From: Hypsibius dujardini
Taxonomy: Eukaryota; Tardigrada; Eutardigrada; Parachela; Hypsibiidae
Length of the DNA: 38,049 nucleotides
Direction: 5' to 3'
NCBI GenBank assembly: GCA_001579985.1
Contig: LRSR01009305.1
Location: 1 to 38,049 of the forward strand
The notes under the pieces are model-generated. The model searched no databases. It was not told where the DNA came from and saw only the letters and a program-made list of their open reading frames with translations. Positions 1-10,876 of the stretch are shown here, in pieces. The translations under genes and the position numbers were made by a program. How positions within the stretch are numbered: position 1 is the first letter of the stretch; every line of letters begins with the position of its first letter.

Positions 1-45
1 AGGGGTTGGGGAGGGGCACTTGTAGCCTAAGCCCTTCCCGGGACC
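1..45. repeat. Fragment of a dispersed repeat end (ACTTGTAGCCTAA core)
   Basis: The first bases carry a G-rich stretch followed by ACTTGTAGCCTAAGCCC. The same core recurs near 30,620 in reverse orientation and near 31,436 in forward orientation, where the two seem to be opposite ends of one element. This is probably one end of another copy cut by the window edge. Confidence 0.35.
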
Positions 46-261
46 CTGATTTTGTATACGTCGCTGATGCTTCCAGCAAATGACGCTTCATTAAGCCACA
101 ATTGCCCTGTTTGTTCCAGTAAAATAAGGCATCCGTCGCTCATACAAACGGTTTTGTACTCTGCCTTCACACACTGACTGGTACGACTGGTACGACATAA
201 TTCATCCGGAACTATGTTTGCGTATGAAACGACAAACCGGCCAGATATATCGCAATATTCG

Positions 262-810
262 TCATGATGTGCAAACCATCAGAGTGTTTCGCATCACTGA
301 ATAGATCTTTTCGAGCAGCCACCAGCCGACTCGGAGAGGTACGAAAGCCGGCCCGAAAACAAATAATCCAACACCATTTAAGATGAGCGTCGTCTCGGCG
401 TTGCATGCGCAGCTCCACCAGATCTCGATGGTTCGACCCAAACTGGCTGCAATTCGTTCGCAGAAATGGTTGCAGTTGTTAAAGTGCTTACAGTACGCCT
501 GCTCGTCCCATGCTCGTTGAGCTGCCTGATACACATCCTTAAGAGCATGGCGCCCCAACGCCAGACACGGGTACACACTCTGTAGTGCGGCTGTCTTATA
601 GAACTCCTTCCCTGGTCCGACCTCGAAGACCCGGTAGTCGTTCGGGCCGACGGTCACGACTACCCCATGATGAACGGCAAGACCGGCAAGCGCTTTGGCA
701 CTTTTCGAGTACACCTGCACTTCTCCCACCTCGTTGTGTCTGCCGTCAAGGTAGCACTCGTCAGTCAGTTGAGCATTATGGCCAGCCAGATTGTTCAAGA
801 AGCATCCCAT
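262..810 (-). CDS. LRAT-domain (lecithin:retinol acyltransferase-like, NlpC/P60 superfamily) protein
   Basis: A single open frame of 182 residues reads from the ATG at 810; an in-frame TAG lies just upstream near 826. LRAT-family proteins are membrane-linked thiol acyltransferases or phospholipases. Visible hallmarks are an N-terminal His in AVHHGVVV (H47/H48) and the nucleophile-Cys block NNCNHF (C113), preceded by an aromatic segment as in the family NCEHF motif. A hydrophobic C-terminal segment (about residues 140-165) fits the usual membrane anchor. The second His of the usual H-H-C triad, expected about 12 residues after the first, is not seen; the sequence there reads YRVFEVG. The protein begins Met-Gly-Cys, a possible N-myristoylation/palmitoylation signal. 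The length is normal for the family. An extra 5' exon is possible because a TTTAG acceptor-like site lies just upstream of the start. The family call is fairly sure; activity is uncertain. Confidence 0.8.
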   Translation of the reverse strand: MGCFLNNLAGHNAQLTDECYLDGRHNEVGEVQVYSKSAKALAGLAVHHGVVVTVGPNDYRVFEVGPGKEFYKTAALQSVYPCLALGRHALKDVYQAAQRAWDEQAYCKHFNNCNHFCERIAASLGRTIEIWWSCACNAETTLILNGVGLFVFGPAFVPLRVGWWLLEKIYSVMRNTLMVCTS

Positions 811-1286
811 GATGCAGCGCAATTGCTAAATATCTGCTACGTAGGATCAAGAAACACCGGTGTTCAAAACGCATTTGTCGTTGTGAAATAAGGTAGCAGC
901 TGAGTGCTTTAATCTCAGTCGGTCGGTTTCATGGCCGTCGTTTTGAGATGGTCTTATCGAAGTAAGTGCTGACATTATACACCCCATGGCCCATAGCGCG
1001 GAGAGAGACAGCACGAGTTTTATGCGCGAAAACGTACCTTGGACTTCGAATTAACCACTTGACATCGAAATACTGAGTTCAACAGTATGCATTTGCAGAG
1101 CTCACATGTGTGAGGGAGGCGGGAACAGTTGCTGTTTATATTTAACCTTGCGTGACACGCTAAATATACCCTATACATTGATGGGCCGATGCCTGTTCGC
1201 TTACTTCCAAATATGCAAGCTGCAACAGACATCTCGCAGTCCGTCGAGGTTGGCTAGCCAAGTTTAACGGTTTAATGAGTTTTGCA
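811..1286. other. Intergenic stretch upstream of the LRAT gene, no gene seen
   Basis: This is probably the promoter side of the LRAT-like gene. Open frames here are short and lack recognisable motifs. Confidence 0.4.
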
Positions 1287-1501
1287 ACGTTCATAGTCCG
1301 TGTCAGATCACCAAAAAGCCACTAAAAATGGGTAAACTCCGCCCCCTTTGCCAGAACGACTATCAACATCTTTTTAACAATGTCAGAAGGACCCTCCAGA
1401 TCAGTGTTATTTTGGGGTGTGGTCTGGCAAGAATCGTCTAACTTGCCAGAGCAGACGATCTGACATTTTTTGGTTTGGCATCTGACACGGGCTACTAACG
1501 T
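1287..1501. mobile_element. MITE, family 1, copy 1 (about 215 bp)
   Basis: The left end (ACGTTCATAGTCCGTGTCAG) and the right end (CTGACACGGGCTACTAACGT) are imperfect inverted repeats of about 20-24 bases. A second copy at 30,185-30,400 has the same length and a collinear interior (shared blocks include AACAATGTCAGAAGGAC and GCCAGAGCAGACGATCTGACA). There is no coding capacity, so this is a non-autonomous DNA transposon relic. No clear target-site duplication is visible. Confidence 0.8.
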
Positions 1502-1799
1502 AGCATTATTGAGACAACCTCTCCGAAGGCATGAACCGAATAGCCGGTCTACCACGCATAGCAGCTTCAAACGTTGAATAAGCGAAACAGTTTTGAACGC
1601 TCACAAGAAGATCAATCAACTCCCTTGCTTTCTAATGTCGTCGTCTGTCTGACAAGTAAAGCTGCCGAAAATGAAATTGGGGGAATCCCCGATAAGGATT
1701 CGAAACAGTGGGGAATTAAGGCACACTTCTCCTCTCTGTGAGAATCGAAAAGGTAAACGTATGGTAATACTCCTCCCTTGCCAATTTTAAGGATTACAA
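1502..1799. other. Intergenic, nothing recognised
   Basis: No coding exon, RNA gene or strong repeat was recognised between the MITE and the foldback element. Confidence 0.35.
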
Positions 1800-2245
1800 G
1801 GCTACACCTACTTTATCCCTCAACAGCGTCCCGGCTATTTTACCCCTCCCAAGGTTCCAATAGAAGCATGGATATTTTACCCCTCTGTCGCCCATCCTTT
1901 TTCCATCCGTCCGGTGTCCGTCCGTTCGTCAGTCCGTTGTCCGTTCGTCCGTCAGTCTGTCCGTTGCCCGTCCGTCCTTCAGTCCATCCGTTGTCCATCC
2001 GTGCGCACGTCCGTACGGTCGGTCGGAAAACGGACGGATGGACAACGGACGGACGAACAACACGGGAAAAGTGACATAGCAGGGACGCAATTTGGGCCTC
2101 CGATGATGTATACAGAGAGGGAAGGGTAAAATATCCAGGCTTCTATTAAGCCCTTGGGAGGGGTGAAATCGCCGGGGTATTCAGGGAGGGATAAGAGAGC
2201 CGGGGTTTTATTGGACCTCGAAAGAGGGGTAAAATAGCCACTCCG
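1800..2245. repeat. Long imperfect inverted repeat (foldback element) with GTCC-rich core
   Basis: The left arm (about 1,802-1,888) contains the order CTATTTTACCCCTCCCAAGG, then TAGAAGC, then ATATTTTACCC. The right arm (about 2,111-2,204) is its reverse complement in the same order. Between the arms, a run of CCGTCCGTC-type units (1,905-2,015) is followed by GGACGGA-type units (2,035-2,055), so the core also pairs with itself. The reading frames here are by-products of the repeat. Confidence 0.75.
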
Positions 2246-3420
2246 AATTACAAAATCTGGATACCCCCCCTCCATCCTATTTTTTGCACGAACCAGCAAG
2301 TCTGTAAGCAGTAGCAAGAACACCCTCATTTGCTTGGTCCTCAGCCCGCGCTTCAAAAGGTGCTCATTAGCGGTTTGAAATAGCAAAATAATCGCTGCAA
2401 GATCAGCGAGCTTTGAATATCCTTGTTTTACTACGTCGTCTCGTAACTGTGGGCTGATGCAAGCTTATTTGGTAGAATAGAACGAACAGCACGTCCAGGA
2501 GCTCACGGACTTCATATATTCAATTGGGCATTAAAATATCGTAATTAAGCGACAATGCCTACCACCTAGAAAAGACAACGCAAAGTACCTCATACTGTAT
2601 GAGCTAAATGTACTGTACAAGCTGCAGAATTTTATAAAACCTTATAAAACAAAGAAATGAGTATTGCAAGGGGAAATGATCGAAACTATCGCTACGGTAG
2701 TAACGGACTGGAATACATTACGCCAACAGTAACCAATACTAACGAAAGTGTGGTCATGAATAAAATGTGTAAAATAAGTATGTCAAAAAAGGGTATAAAA
2801 AAGTATCAGTGGTCGAATGAACGTAGAACGTAAGCCGAAAGTGAAGTAGGCAAAAAGAGACTTCTGATTGGCCTGTTGCCTTTTCTCGATCGTTGACGGC
2901 TCAGCTGTCGTACCGCTCAGCCAAATGTGATCAGCAAATTTCCCAAACTTGTGATCGATTTTACTTAACCGCTCCGGCCGATCACTTGTTCAAACTCGTT
3001 CATCAAAATGTTTTGAAACATTTTTTTGATTAATGGCAAACCTTGACGACCGCACTCTCGCTATTATGTTGTACCGCATCCGCTCTAAACATAATGTCAT
3101 GGGCTTGTCTGCGTTGCCGCCCCTGATCCACAGGGATTTTAATATTAAAGCCCTAGATGTACCCTTTCTATGGTCCTTCCAATGACTGTAGCAATCCCCA
3201 ATGCAATAGGTACATGTATATATGCATTACGGATAGGTTTCCGAGTGTCTACAAGGCGATGCTTGTCAGCGTCTATTTACAGACTAGTGCATGGGCAAGG
3301 TATCAAATGCTTCGGGTTTAAGAACCAAAAAGCTATAATAAGTGATGACGCCTCACATTTGCTGGCAAATTTTTCATTCCACCTCCAGCGTCGGTATCGT
3401 TGTGACCCTCACTCTGTTCA
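2246..3420. other. Intergenic region upstream of the gustatory-like receptor
   Basis: About 1.2 kb without a recognised gene. The part nearest 3,421 should hold the promoter and possibly an untranslated or short coding 5' exon of the receptor; I cannot identify one. Confidence 0.35.
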
Positions 3421-4951
3421 ATGACCAAGTTGGTACACTGGCTGTCTCAGGCTCATATCGAAAAGCTCGCAAAAACTGACCCACCACTCGCCAACAATAG
3501 AATGCAGCAACCGAGCACTCCTAGCTCCCACGGAGCTGGGCATCACCCCACCATACTTACTACTACGTATAGCGTATTCCACATCATCATGCGTACCTTC
3601 GGTACCTATCCCAACTACAACAAACGCACTCGGCCCCTTGCATACCTGACCCTGCTCACCGTGCTCCTTATATTTCTTCTCTTCCTGGCGCAACTGACAT
3701 TCATGTTCCTCCAGGCCATCGTCCATCAACCCATCATTACCGTCCTCGAAATCCACGTCATCTCACATAGTTCCTTCGTTCTAGCAACCATCCTCGGTAT
3801 GGTGATCTTTACCCTTCGAAGCAAACGTCTTCAATGCATCACCTCGGCCATCGCGCAACCAGATTCGTCCCTCGATAAAACAGACCAGCTTCTGCTCAAA
3901 CTTTGTTGTCATTTCACGGGGTCGTTCTTATTCCACATCCTTGGACAATTCGCAACCGTCCTCACCGTAAAGGTCACCGCAATCTACAGCCTCTCCGACT
4001 CATTCTTCGGGCTTCAGGTGCCGGCTGCGTTGCTTTCCAGTGGGATGATCATCATTCTGACTCTAGCCATCGCCATACGAGCCACCCATCTGGGGATTAC
4101 CGCCCTCAGTTGCGGCATCCTAGGGATACGATTTCGTCGACTCACCCTCTCTCTAAAGCATCATCGAGATGGAAAGTTTACCCAGTCTTTGGACGATCAC
4201 CTGAAGCAACACTATTACCTCTCCCATCTGGTGCATGAACTGGACGAGGTGTTGGCACCTTCCTCGCTGATTTTCCTGGCATCAGACATTGTGGTGGTGA
4301 CCACGCTAATCAGTTACTTTATCAGTGAGAGTGTCATTGAGGCACCCCTGGGCCTGTTTGTCACACAAGGTTTACCGGATCGAGTGACTTATATCATGTA
4401 CGGAATAGGCGCGGTGGGGATGCTCGTGACCCGGGTCACCGCATCAGCGTTTCTAAACGACCAGGTACAGGCCTCTATTCCGCTCGATACGCCCTTTCTC
4501 AATTGGAGGCCTGTGAAAGCCTACTCATTTTTATGATATGATATGATTTGATTGATTTACTGTCGTTTCAGGCACAATCGATCGTTCCGGAATTATACGA
4601 AATATTACACATGCAAGGCAGCCAGGATTCCGATCTGCGAATGGAAAAGAGTGTAAATGTTACGCTGCAACGACTGCGCGATATACCGGTTGGACTGACA
4701 GGGTGGGATCTGTTTGTGCTCAACAAAAACTTTATACTGACGGTAAAACATTTCTCAACCCTGCTCGCAGTTGTGGCCTTCTTTCGTAAGTTTTTGGGTT
4801 TGTATAACACTCGAATTTCAATTTGCAGGTTCTGGGTCTGTTGGCGACTTACCTGGTGGTTGTGGTGGATATTAGCAGCAAGAATGAGTGCAGCCTGGAG
4901 TATATCAACGTTCTTTCCCATCCGAGGGCCAACACGACGGTTGGATTCTAA
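3421..4951 (+). CDS. Gustatory-receptor-like seven-transmembrane chemoreceptor, 3 exons
   Basis: Exons are 3421-4464, 4572-4742 and 4829-4951, all in phase 0, giving 445 residues, the usual size of arthropod gustatory receptors. Intron 1 begins CAG|GTACAG and ends TTTCAG; intron 2 begins ACG|GTAAAA and ends TTTGCAG. Exon 1 carries about six hydrophobic helices (around residues 76-102, 108-132, 160-182, 196-228, 280-305 and 322-345). Exons 2 and 3 join to give LFVLNKNFILT then VLGLLATYLVVVVD, which matches the family C-terminal signature (aromatic-xxx-N...LT, then TYhhhhhQF), with Asp where Gln is usual. Members of the wider gustatory/odorant (7TM chemoreceptor) superfamily are ligand-gated cation channels in sensory membranes; the ligand here cannot be inferred. 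The ATG at 3421 is the first in the open frame. An additional 5' exon cannot be excluded. The last 25 residues after the TY motif are longer than usual. Confidence 0.8.
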
Positions 4952-6180
4952 GATCTGAATACTGAAGAAAATTTTCAAGTTTTTCTCACGTCCAAGCCTG
5001 TGAGCGTAAAAGCTGCCCCTCCCAATTTTGGCAATGAGAACTAATTCTTGTTTATGAGGCTGCTAGGCTAGGCGACTGTTCCTCGTTCCTCCTGTCCATT
5101 GAATAGATATCGTTCCTTATATTTTGGTGTTACGATTTACGAAGTTACGAACCGTATTAAGGGTACAGGGAGACATTGCCCTTATACTACAGAATAGGCC
5201 TGGATCGACTGAGAGGCCAGAATGGCAGGCCACCTCTACACACTTAGATGGCCTACCTCAAATTACTATTAAGAGAGTCATCGAGATGGATGATCTACCG
5301 TTTGGTTTAAACTGTAGACTTGTTGGTGGCACTGACACGTGGATTGCGAAGAAATCAGCTCGCACCTGTTGACCCTGCTTGCCCACAAACAACAAGAAGG
5401 CGTCAAGCACATCCCTTCTTGAATGCTCCAATGTATCCCGATATGAATGTCAGTTCGTATTCTAGTTTGTGATTTGTCTTTGGTGCTTTAGCTTTAAAGC
5501 TAAAGCTATGGTAGCTATGGTAGCTGGTATTCCTTTGGGTGCAGCAATCACTTTCAAATGAACTGTTTTTCCTATTACCTCGGAATTATCTCATTTGAAG
5601 AGCGTGACGTTCATTGTTCAGCGGTCACCTCTAAGACCCGCCTCTAAGACAGTTATCTTCTTTACTAGTTGGAATAATATTGTAATTCTTTAGAAAATAT
5701 GTCAGAGGTCACATGCAAATCATGCTATTTGTCTACAGGCTTGCCTATGTTTTTGCGTGTTGAATATTCACAGTTATCCTACTTTCGCATTGAGCCACGT
5801 TCGTCCTCCGCATTGAGGGTAAACTGTTTACTTTACACCATCCTTAGTTGTGCTCCTCTAGAGTTAGATTTCGTCGACAACCAGTTTCTAGTTTAAATGG
5901 AGACGCTGCGCATGTACTGGGGATAATTCTGAATGGGTCTGGATTAATGAAGAGGTTGACCACCTCTGCACAATTATAGTATATGGCTCATATATATATA
6001 TATATCATATATAGCTCATCCCAATTAATATGAAGAGTCCTGAGCCCAGGAGGCACATAATCTCGTTCGGTCTGCAGTGCGAAATTCTTGATGGGGGATT
6101 TGCGATTAAATCAGCTGGCACTTGCTGACGTTGCTAGCCAACAAATGATAGGAAGGCGCCAGGCTCGCTCGTTTGTAACC
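4952..6180. other. Intergenic region with small repeats
   Basis: No gene was recognised. It holds a perfect 22-base palindrome (5,485-5,506), a short AT dinucleotide run (about 5,990-6,012), and one member of a diverged direct repeat of about 70 bases (about 5,340-5,410; its partner is at about 6,097-6,165). Confidence 0.4.
5485..5506. repeat. Perfect 22-base palindrome
   Basis: GCTTTAGCTTT is followed at once by its exact reverse complement AAAGCTAAAGC. A small tandem CTATGGTAG repeat follows. It could be a dimer binding site or chance; nothing around it decides. Confidence 0.6.
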
Positions 6181-6185
6181 GTGTT

Positions 6186-7045
6186 TTTAGGGACTCGTTT
6201 TTTCGAGGGACGTCCTTCAAAAACCCCATTTTTCTGAGGGACGCTAAAACTAAAAAATGGTGAGCCGCACAGAACAAACGGCAGAAGACACGACAAGCGT
6301 GGAATGGCCGGTGGTAGCGGTGAGTGTCGCATGTAGATGTTATCGGTGCCCGCACTGACCAGAGGGTCATCAGTAGCGACTCTTTGTGTACTTTTATTTC
6401 TTCTCTCCTTATCTGTATGTCTGTGCTCTGCTCGATCTGCATGTTTTTTATCTGCATTCATGCATCGATCGACGGCAACTCCGAGACGAAGATCGGTCTC
6501 GAGAATGGCAGCGTGAGTACTGCATTGCTCTCTCGCGTTTTTGTATTAAAATCCCCATGTAGAAGTCTATATAAATCCTTATTGTAACATGAGTCATCTG
6601 TCAACCAGAAGCACTGACCATTAGCCTAGACTAACCGTCAGTCTTCTGTTTACACCGCCAACTTTCCAGCCGAAATTTTGCTGTTATCACCCTTTACGTA
6701 GACTCACAGTCTACTATCATTAAACATCGTTCGCTTTGCATTGACCATACGAACAGCTCGCTTAGGCTTGTCATAAAAGTTTTAGAATTTTCTGAAGTTA
6801 CCAGTCAAAGCGGAAAGCAGAGGGACAGACCTTGTTGACCGATAGTCCGTGTTCGGACCATCCACTTTCTTGCCAGATAGTTCTGTGAAATTAATTTCTC
6901 TCGCTGACTGCTTTCACTTTCACCGGTCATTCCAAGCTTGTCGCGTCTCCAGCCGTACGACTCACCATTTTTTAGTTTTAAGCGTCCCTATAAAAACGGG
7001 GTTACTGAAGGACATTCTTCGGAAGAACCTGTCCAGAAAAAACGA
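6186..7045. mobile_element. Inverted-repeat element, arms of about 130 bp
   Basis: The left arm (about 6,193-6,322) and the right arm (about 6,910-7,040) are reverse complements with scattered mismatches. Shared blocks include ACTAAAAAATGGTGAG, GGGACGCT, GTCCTTCA and GCGACAAGC/CGACAAGCGTGGAATG. The interior of about 590 bases has no convincing open frame. It looks like a non-autonomous DNA element or two inverted copies of one repeat. Confidence 0.6.
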
Positions 7046-7296
7046 CATAACACTTAGATCAAGCAGTCAAATGAATGAGACTCTATATTTGTGGCATTTT
7101 GTGTAGCGCAAAAAGATCCTCGTCGCGTTGGGCCGGGTTGTGAACACATAGCCTTCAAGAAAACAAACCTCCTCCAGGGAGCATAGCATGTGTGCAGTAC
7201 GAACGCGGTACCAGTACCATGAAAATTGAAATCATGAAATATATTAAAAAATGGCGATTGCAGCGTAATGAGTCACGGTTAATTAATAACTGCATT

Positions 7297-8908
7297 TTAA
7301 GTTCCAACACAGGCGGAATGGCAGCAGCGGCATTTCAGCAGCTGCATCACCTTTCCACGCAGCTGCTCCAGCGAAAGAATAAAGAGAATTGGATCGAAAA
7401 AAGACTGGCACGCGTAGAGGATTATGCTCCACTCGTAGTAGGACGGATGATCAGGCGAGAAGTTGCTGACAAAGTCCACGAACAGGTCAAAACTGATCAT
7501 GGGAGTGTAGAAGATCGCCACGCTCATCGTCAGCAGCGTGAGGACGAAATACCGACCAAACATTCGTCGTTGGCTGGCCTGTGACTCAGTTGCCGCTGCA
7601 GTCGTATTCGGATTGACCTCCTGCCCGTTCTGTTGACTCAAAAGCAACACCATTGCGGTTGGGGGTCCAGGGCGTTGTCGCACACGTAGCTGTCTGACCA
7701 TCCGGACAACGATCACCGGAAATGATAGCATCACAATACAAAAGGGTATCACCAGTGTGATGAAGTCGTTGGCTAGCGGCAGCCAGCTGAAAATGCCCAG
7801 ATCAGCAATGGCATCGAATTGACAGCCGTCCTTGTCCAAATCGAGCTAAAGGTAACAAAGTAACAGCAGATCAGTACAAAAAACAGACCAGGATTACCTT
7901 TAACACTTTGATCCATCTGATTCTCTTATACTGAAGTTCATGCTCAAAATCCGTCCAAAGAGAAGACCCATTGGAACAAGCTCTTCGCGTTAAACCTTTC
8001 TCATTTGTACTAAACCAATAGGGCACCAGCTTAACTGTACTGTAGTGACATCCGCCTTTTCGTCCCAAAAATATGGTCCTCCGATTCATTCTAACTCATT
8101 CCGTTCATTCTAATAACTCAAGATTCAAGACATAACTTAATAACATAAGACAGACTTAACAAGCCCTAACTTAAATATTCTAACGGTGGACGGAAAATTG
8201 TGAGTGGATCAACGTGATTTTTTGATAAAAAATCAACTGACGGGGATCGGTCATCTGTTTCGTTTTATCGATAATCGTTTAGCAACGATACTGATTTCGA
8301 AGTTTGGACGTCAAACTTAATCTTACAGTATTCCGAGTACTATTTGTGCCTGACCCTAATTTAGTGTTGACTAAATATACCCCAATCGGTACTACTGCGA
8401 GAAAGAGGATGCCAAAGAAATGGATCCACAGCCAGAGTGTTCCACAAGCGAACAATGCGAATCGCAGGGAATGATGTGAACGGTAGGAAACGGGATGGAC
8501 AATGGCCCACACCCGGTTTGTAGCAATCAGAGCATGAGTATTCAACATGCCCTGCGACACTGCTACTAAACAATGCAGATACAAAAAACATGCGGATCTG
8601 CCCATGTGCCAATGACCGCCGAGACGTTCGGTGACCACCGCCATAGGGTATTGCACCAGCGAGCTGAACAAATTAGCCGAAAGGAGATTGATGACGTAGA
8701 CGTTGAAGGGTTTTGTCCGAAGTCGTCTATCACAGAGAAGTATTAGCAGGGTCAAGCCATTGCTTAGAGTCGCCAAAATGCAGATGACAAGATAGAATAA
8801 GCCGTTGTTACCGCTCCACGTTGGAGGGTTCTCCTCATCAATGGTGGCATTGCTAAGCACGGTCGTATTATCTGAGATGTTAAAGGTCATTATAGTCAAA
8901 TTTGACAT
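7297..8908 (-). CDS. Rhodopsin-like (class A) G-protein-coupled receptor, 2 exons
   Basis: On the minus strand exon 1 is 8908-8327 and exon 2 is 7845-7297, joined in phase 0 across a 481-base intron (AATACT|GTAAGA ... CTTTAG|CTC), giving 376 residues. The start ATG at 8908 is followed by an N-terminal tail with several Asn-X-Ser/Thr sites. Exon 1 covers TM1-TM4: the TM1 SNG motif, a NLLSAN motif in TM2, GGHW in the first outer loop, the TM3 Cys in SACFLYLH, a DRY-position motif reading TNRVWAIVHP, and the TM4 Trp. Exon 2 covers the outer-loop-2 Cys (DGCQFD) and TM5-TM7, with the NPxxY position reading DPILFI. The Asp-to-Asn change in DRY and the loss of Tyr in NPxxY are departures from typical class A receptors. 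Ligand unknown; probably an orphan chemosensory or peptide receptor. Confidence 0.8.
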
Positions 8909-10114
8909 TTTGAAAGACGCAGCGCTACTTAAGTCTGAAAGCGCCAATGATATATAGCCACACTTCAATGGGTTTTAATGGTGAGGGTAGACGATTGAGA
9001 ATGAGACTTCTTGCTGATTAGTTTTGTGATTCCTCCAACGCCAAAATCTGTTCATCCTTCGGGATTTGTCTTAATTCAACAACTCAACAACATGTACCAG
9101 GTGCGCCATGCGGATAACATTTTTGGAGAAGTTTTGAAGTAGGTCAGCGCACACATCTGCAAACCGAGCTAAATGCCTAAGCCCTCAATGAGAGGTAGAA
9201 ACACTACTGTACCACTTCAGATTCCCGAACTTCAATGATATTTATTTTGATAAAGGTCACTGATAAAGGTCACGACGGTCCAATTTCCTTCTGTAATTGT
9301 TCCCATTTTTCACATACGTCACTTAAAAATATAAGTCTCAACAACAATAAATTGGGGAGCGGATATAATATCAATATTAAAGAGGAATTCAACACTCGCC
9401 GTTTGTAATCAATCCCTCTGCACAACTGACACCTGCTCCATTTTGCGTCATGCGGCAGCATAAAAGGATTAAAAACGACAAGTACTGCACTCACGAGTTG
9501 AGCTCTGGTGGGTCCCTTCCGCGAAGAAATGAATCCCCAATTTCTGGATCAGAATTTTTTTCAAAATTCCAGGGCACAGCTAAACTGAAAATAAGATTGA
9601 CTTCAACTGACGTGACGATGCGTCGTCGAAGTACTATGCATGTATTAATAGCAGTTAAGTGTTCGCTATTAAGATTGTATATTAAAGTGAAAACTCCTCG
9701 ACACAATTAAGGCACCGTTGAGACGGGTGATGACCGGAGCGGACTTTGAAGTCCACAGAGAAACTATTTGGTGGATGAGCTGGATGAATCGGTCGCGGGA
9801 GTTGACCTAAACGAGGGGTACACGGGAGAACAACAGCAAACTCGGGTTCTTTGACATATTTCCGCCAACCATCCCTTGACTTGCATTGAAACAGACTACA
9901 CATATTTATCACTGAAGTATAGAGCAATCATTATGCTTCCTTGGCTTGTAGAGTATGCGGCAGCTTCGTTTTTTAAATTACTCGACATAAATGTACACTA
10001 TGTTTTAAACAAAAATTTGGGATTTGTGTTTCATTATTTGTACTAAATTCACCTGCTTTTGATTATCGACATTTACAAATTTAAACGTCTGCTCAAAACT
10101 GTGCACGGTTGCAG
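8909..10114. other. Intergenic region, nothing recognised
   Basis: About 1.2 kb that includes the 5' flank of the GPCR gene (minus). Open frames are short, start at non-ATG codons or lack any motif. Confidence 0.35.
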
Positions 10115-10876
10115 GCACCTTCCAGCTAGCAGCAGACAGCGTCTTCTGTCATTGGATCCTGCTGACCTTGAGCTGCAGTACCCTCCACATGTTGGCTTTT
10201 GTTTTTGTGGTCTATGCCAGCGGTCATGCTCTGAAGATTCTGACAGTGTCAACCGATGTCTTCTGGCTAATTTCATATATCGTCCAGATAGGGTTGATGT
10301 TGTACTCTGGATCCATCGCTAGCGAAGCGGTATGCTAACCAGATAAAAACTGACAAGCAGACAGACAGACAGAGAGACAACCAAAAAAATAATATGCGAT
10401 GTAACCTTACTACCAGGCAGTCCTCATATAATTTACAGGCCCACGCCCCTTTACCTCATCTTTTAACGCCTCGACCAGACAAAGCTGACCTAAACTGACC
10501 TGATGCAATTGCAGACATTTTTGAGCTAATTAACTTCTAATCGAATAGGTTTCAGTGCTTGGAAAATGTTCACTGTCAACTACGAGGCTATCCTCACGGT
10601 AAATTACTCGTCGTTAACTGCTTCAAAAATTCATTATCCCTGTAACGTTATTGCTTTTTGCTTCAGATTCTCAACATGCATGTCACCTATCAGCTGCTGC
10701 TGTTTCAGCTACAGTTGGATTTGAGGCTAGAATTGAAAGTGGAGGCAATCACCAGCACTTGCATGTCGTATTTTGGAGCTGTGTCACTGTTAAATGAAAC
10801 AGAAGGAATTTTGTCTGAAGAATCTCTCCCCTCCCTCTCCCGCTGGTTCGTTAGTACTATCGATTTACGCAGTTAG
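10115..10876 (+). pseudogene. Partial, probably decayed gustatory-receptor-like gene (C-terminal exons)
   Basis: Three exon-like pieces can be read. Piece one (10115-10329) encodes two hydrophobic helices and ends IASEA before GTATGC, matching the TM5-TM6 end of the intact receptor at 3,421. Piece two (10549-10598) reads FSAWKMFTVNYEAILT before GTAAAT. Piece three (10667-10876), after TTCAG, begins ILNMHVTYQLLLFQ and carries the TYhhhhhQ family signature more faithfully than the intact gene. The intron position before this last exon is the same in both genes (after ...ILT). The segment of about 40 residues expected between pieces one and two is missing, no TM1-TM4 part was found upstream, and piece three runs on about 55 residues past the usual end. 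It is most likely a truncated pseudogene; a gene with unseen small exons is the alternative. Confidence 0.6.

Noticed and set aside
1778-2386. Ser/Arg/Pro-rich frames over the foldback element
   Set aside because: They arise from the GTCC/GGAC repeat units and have no independent support.
3418-3756. Minus-strand frame over the start of the gustatory-like receptor
   Set aside because: Shadow of the plus-strand receptor exon, with low-complexity charged sequence.
6111-6461. Two overlapping minus-strand frames of 107-116 codons
   Set aside because: They lie across an inverted-repeat arm, overlap each other in different frames, and show no motif.
7192-7584. Plus-strand frame over the GPCR 3' exon
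   Set aside because: Shadow: the minus strand encodes TM5-TM7 here.
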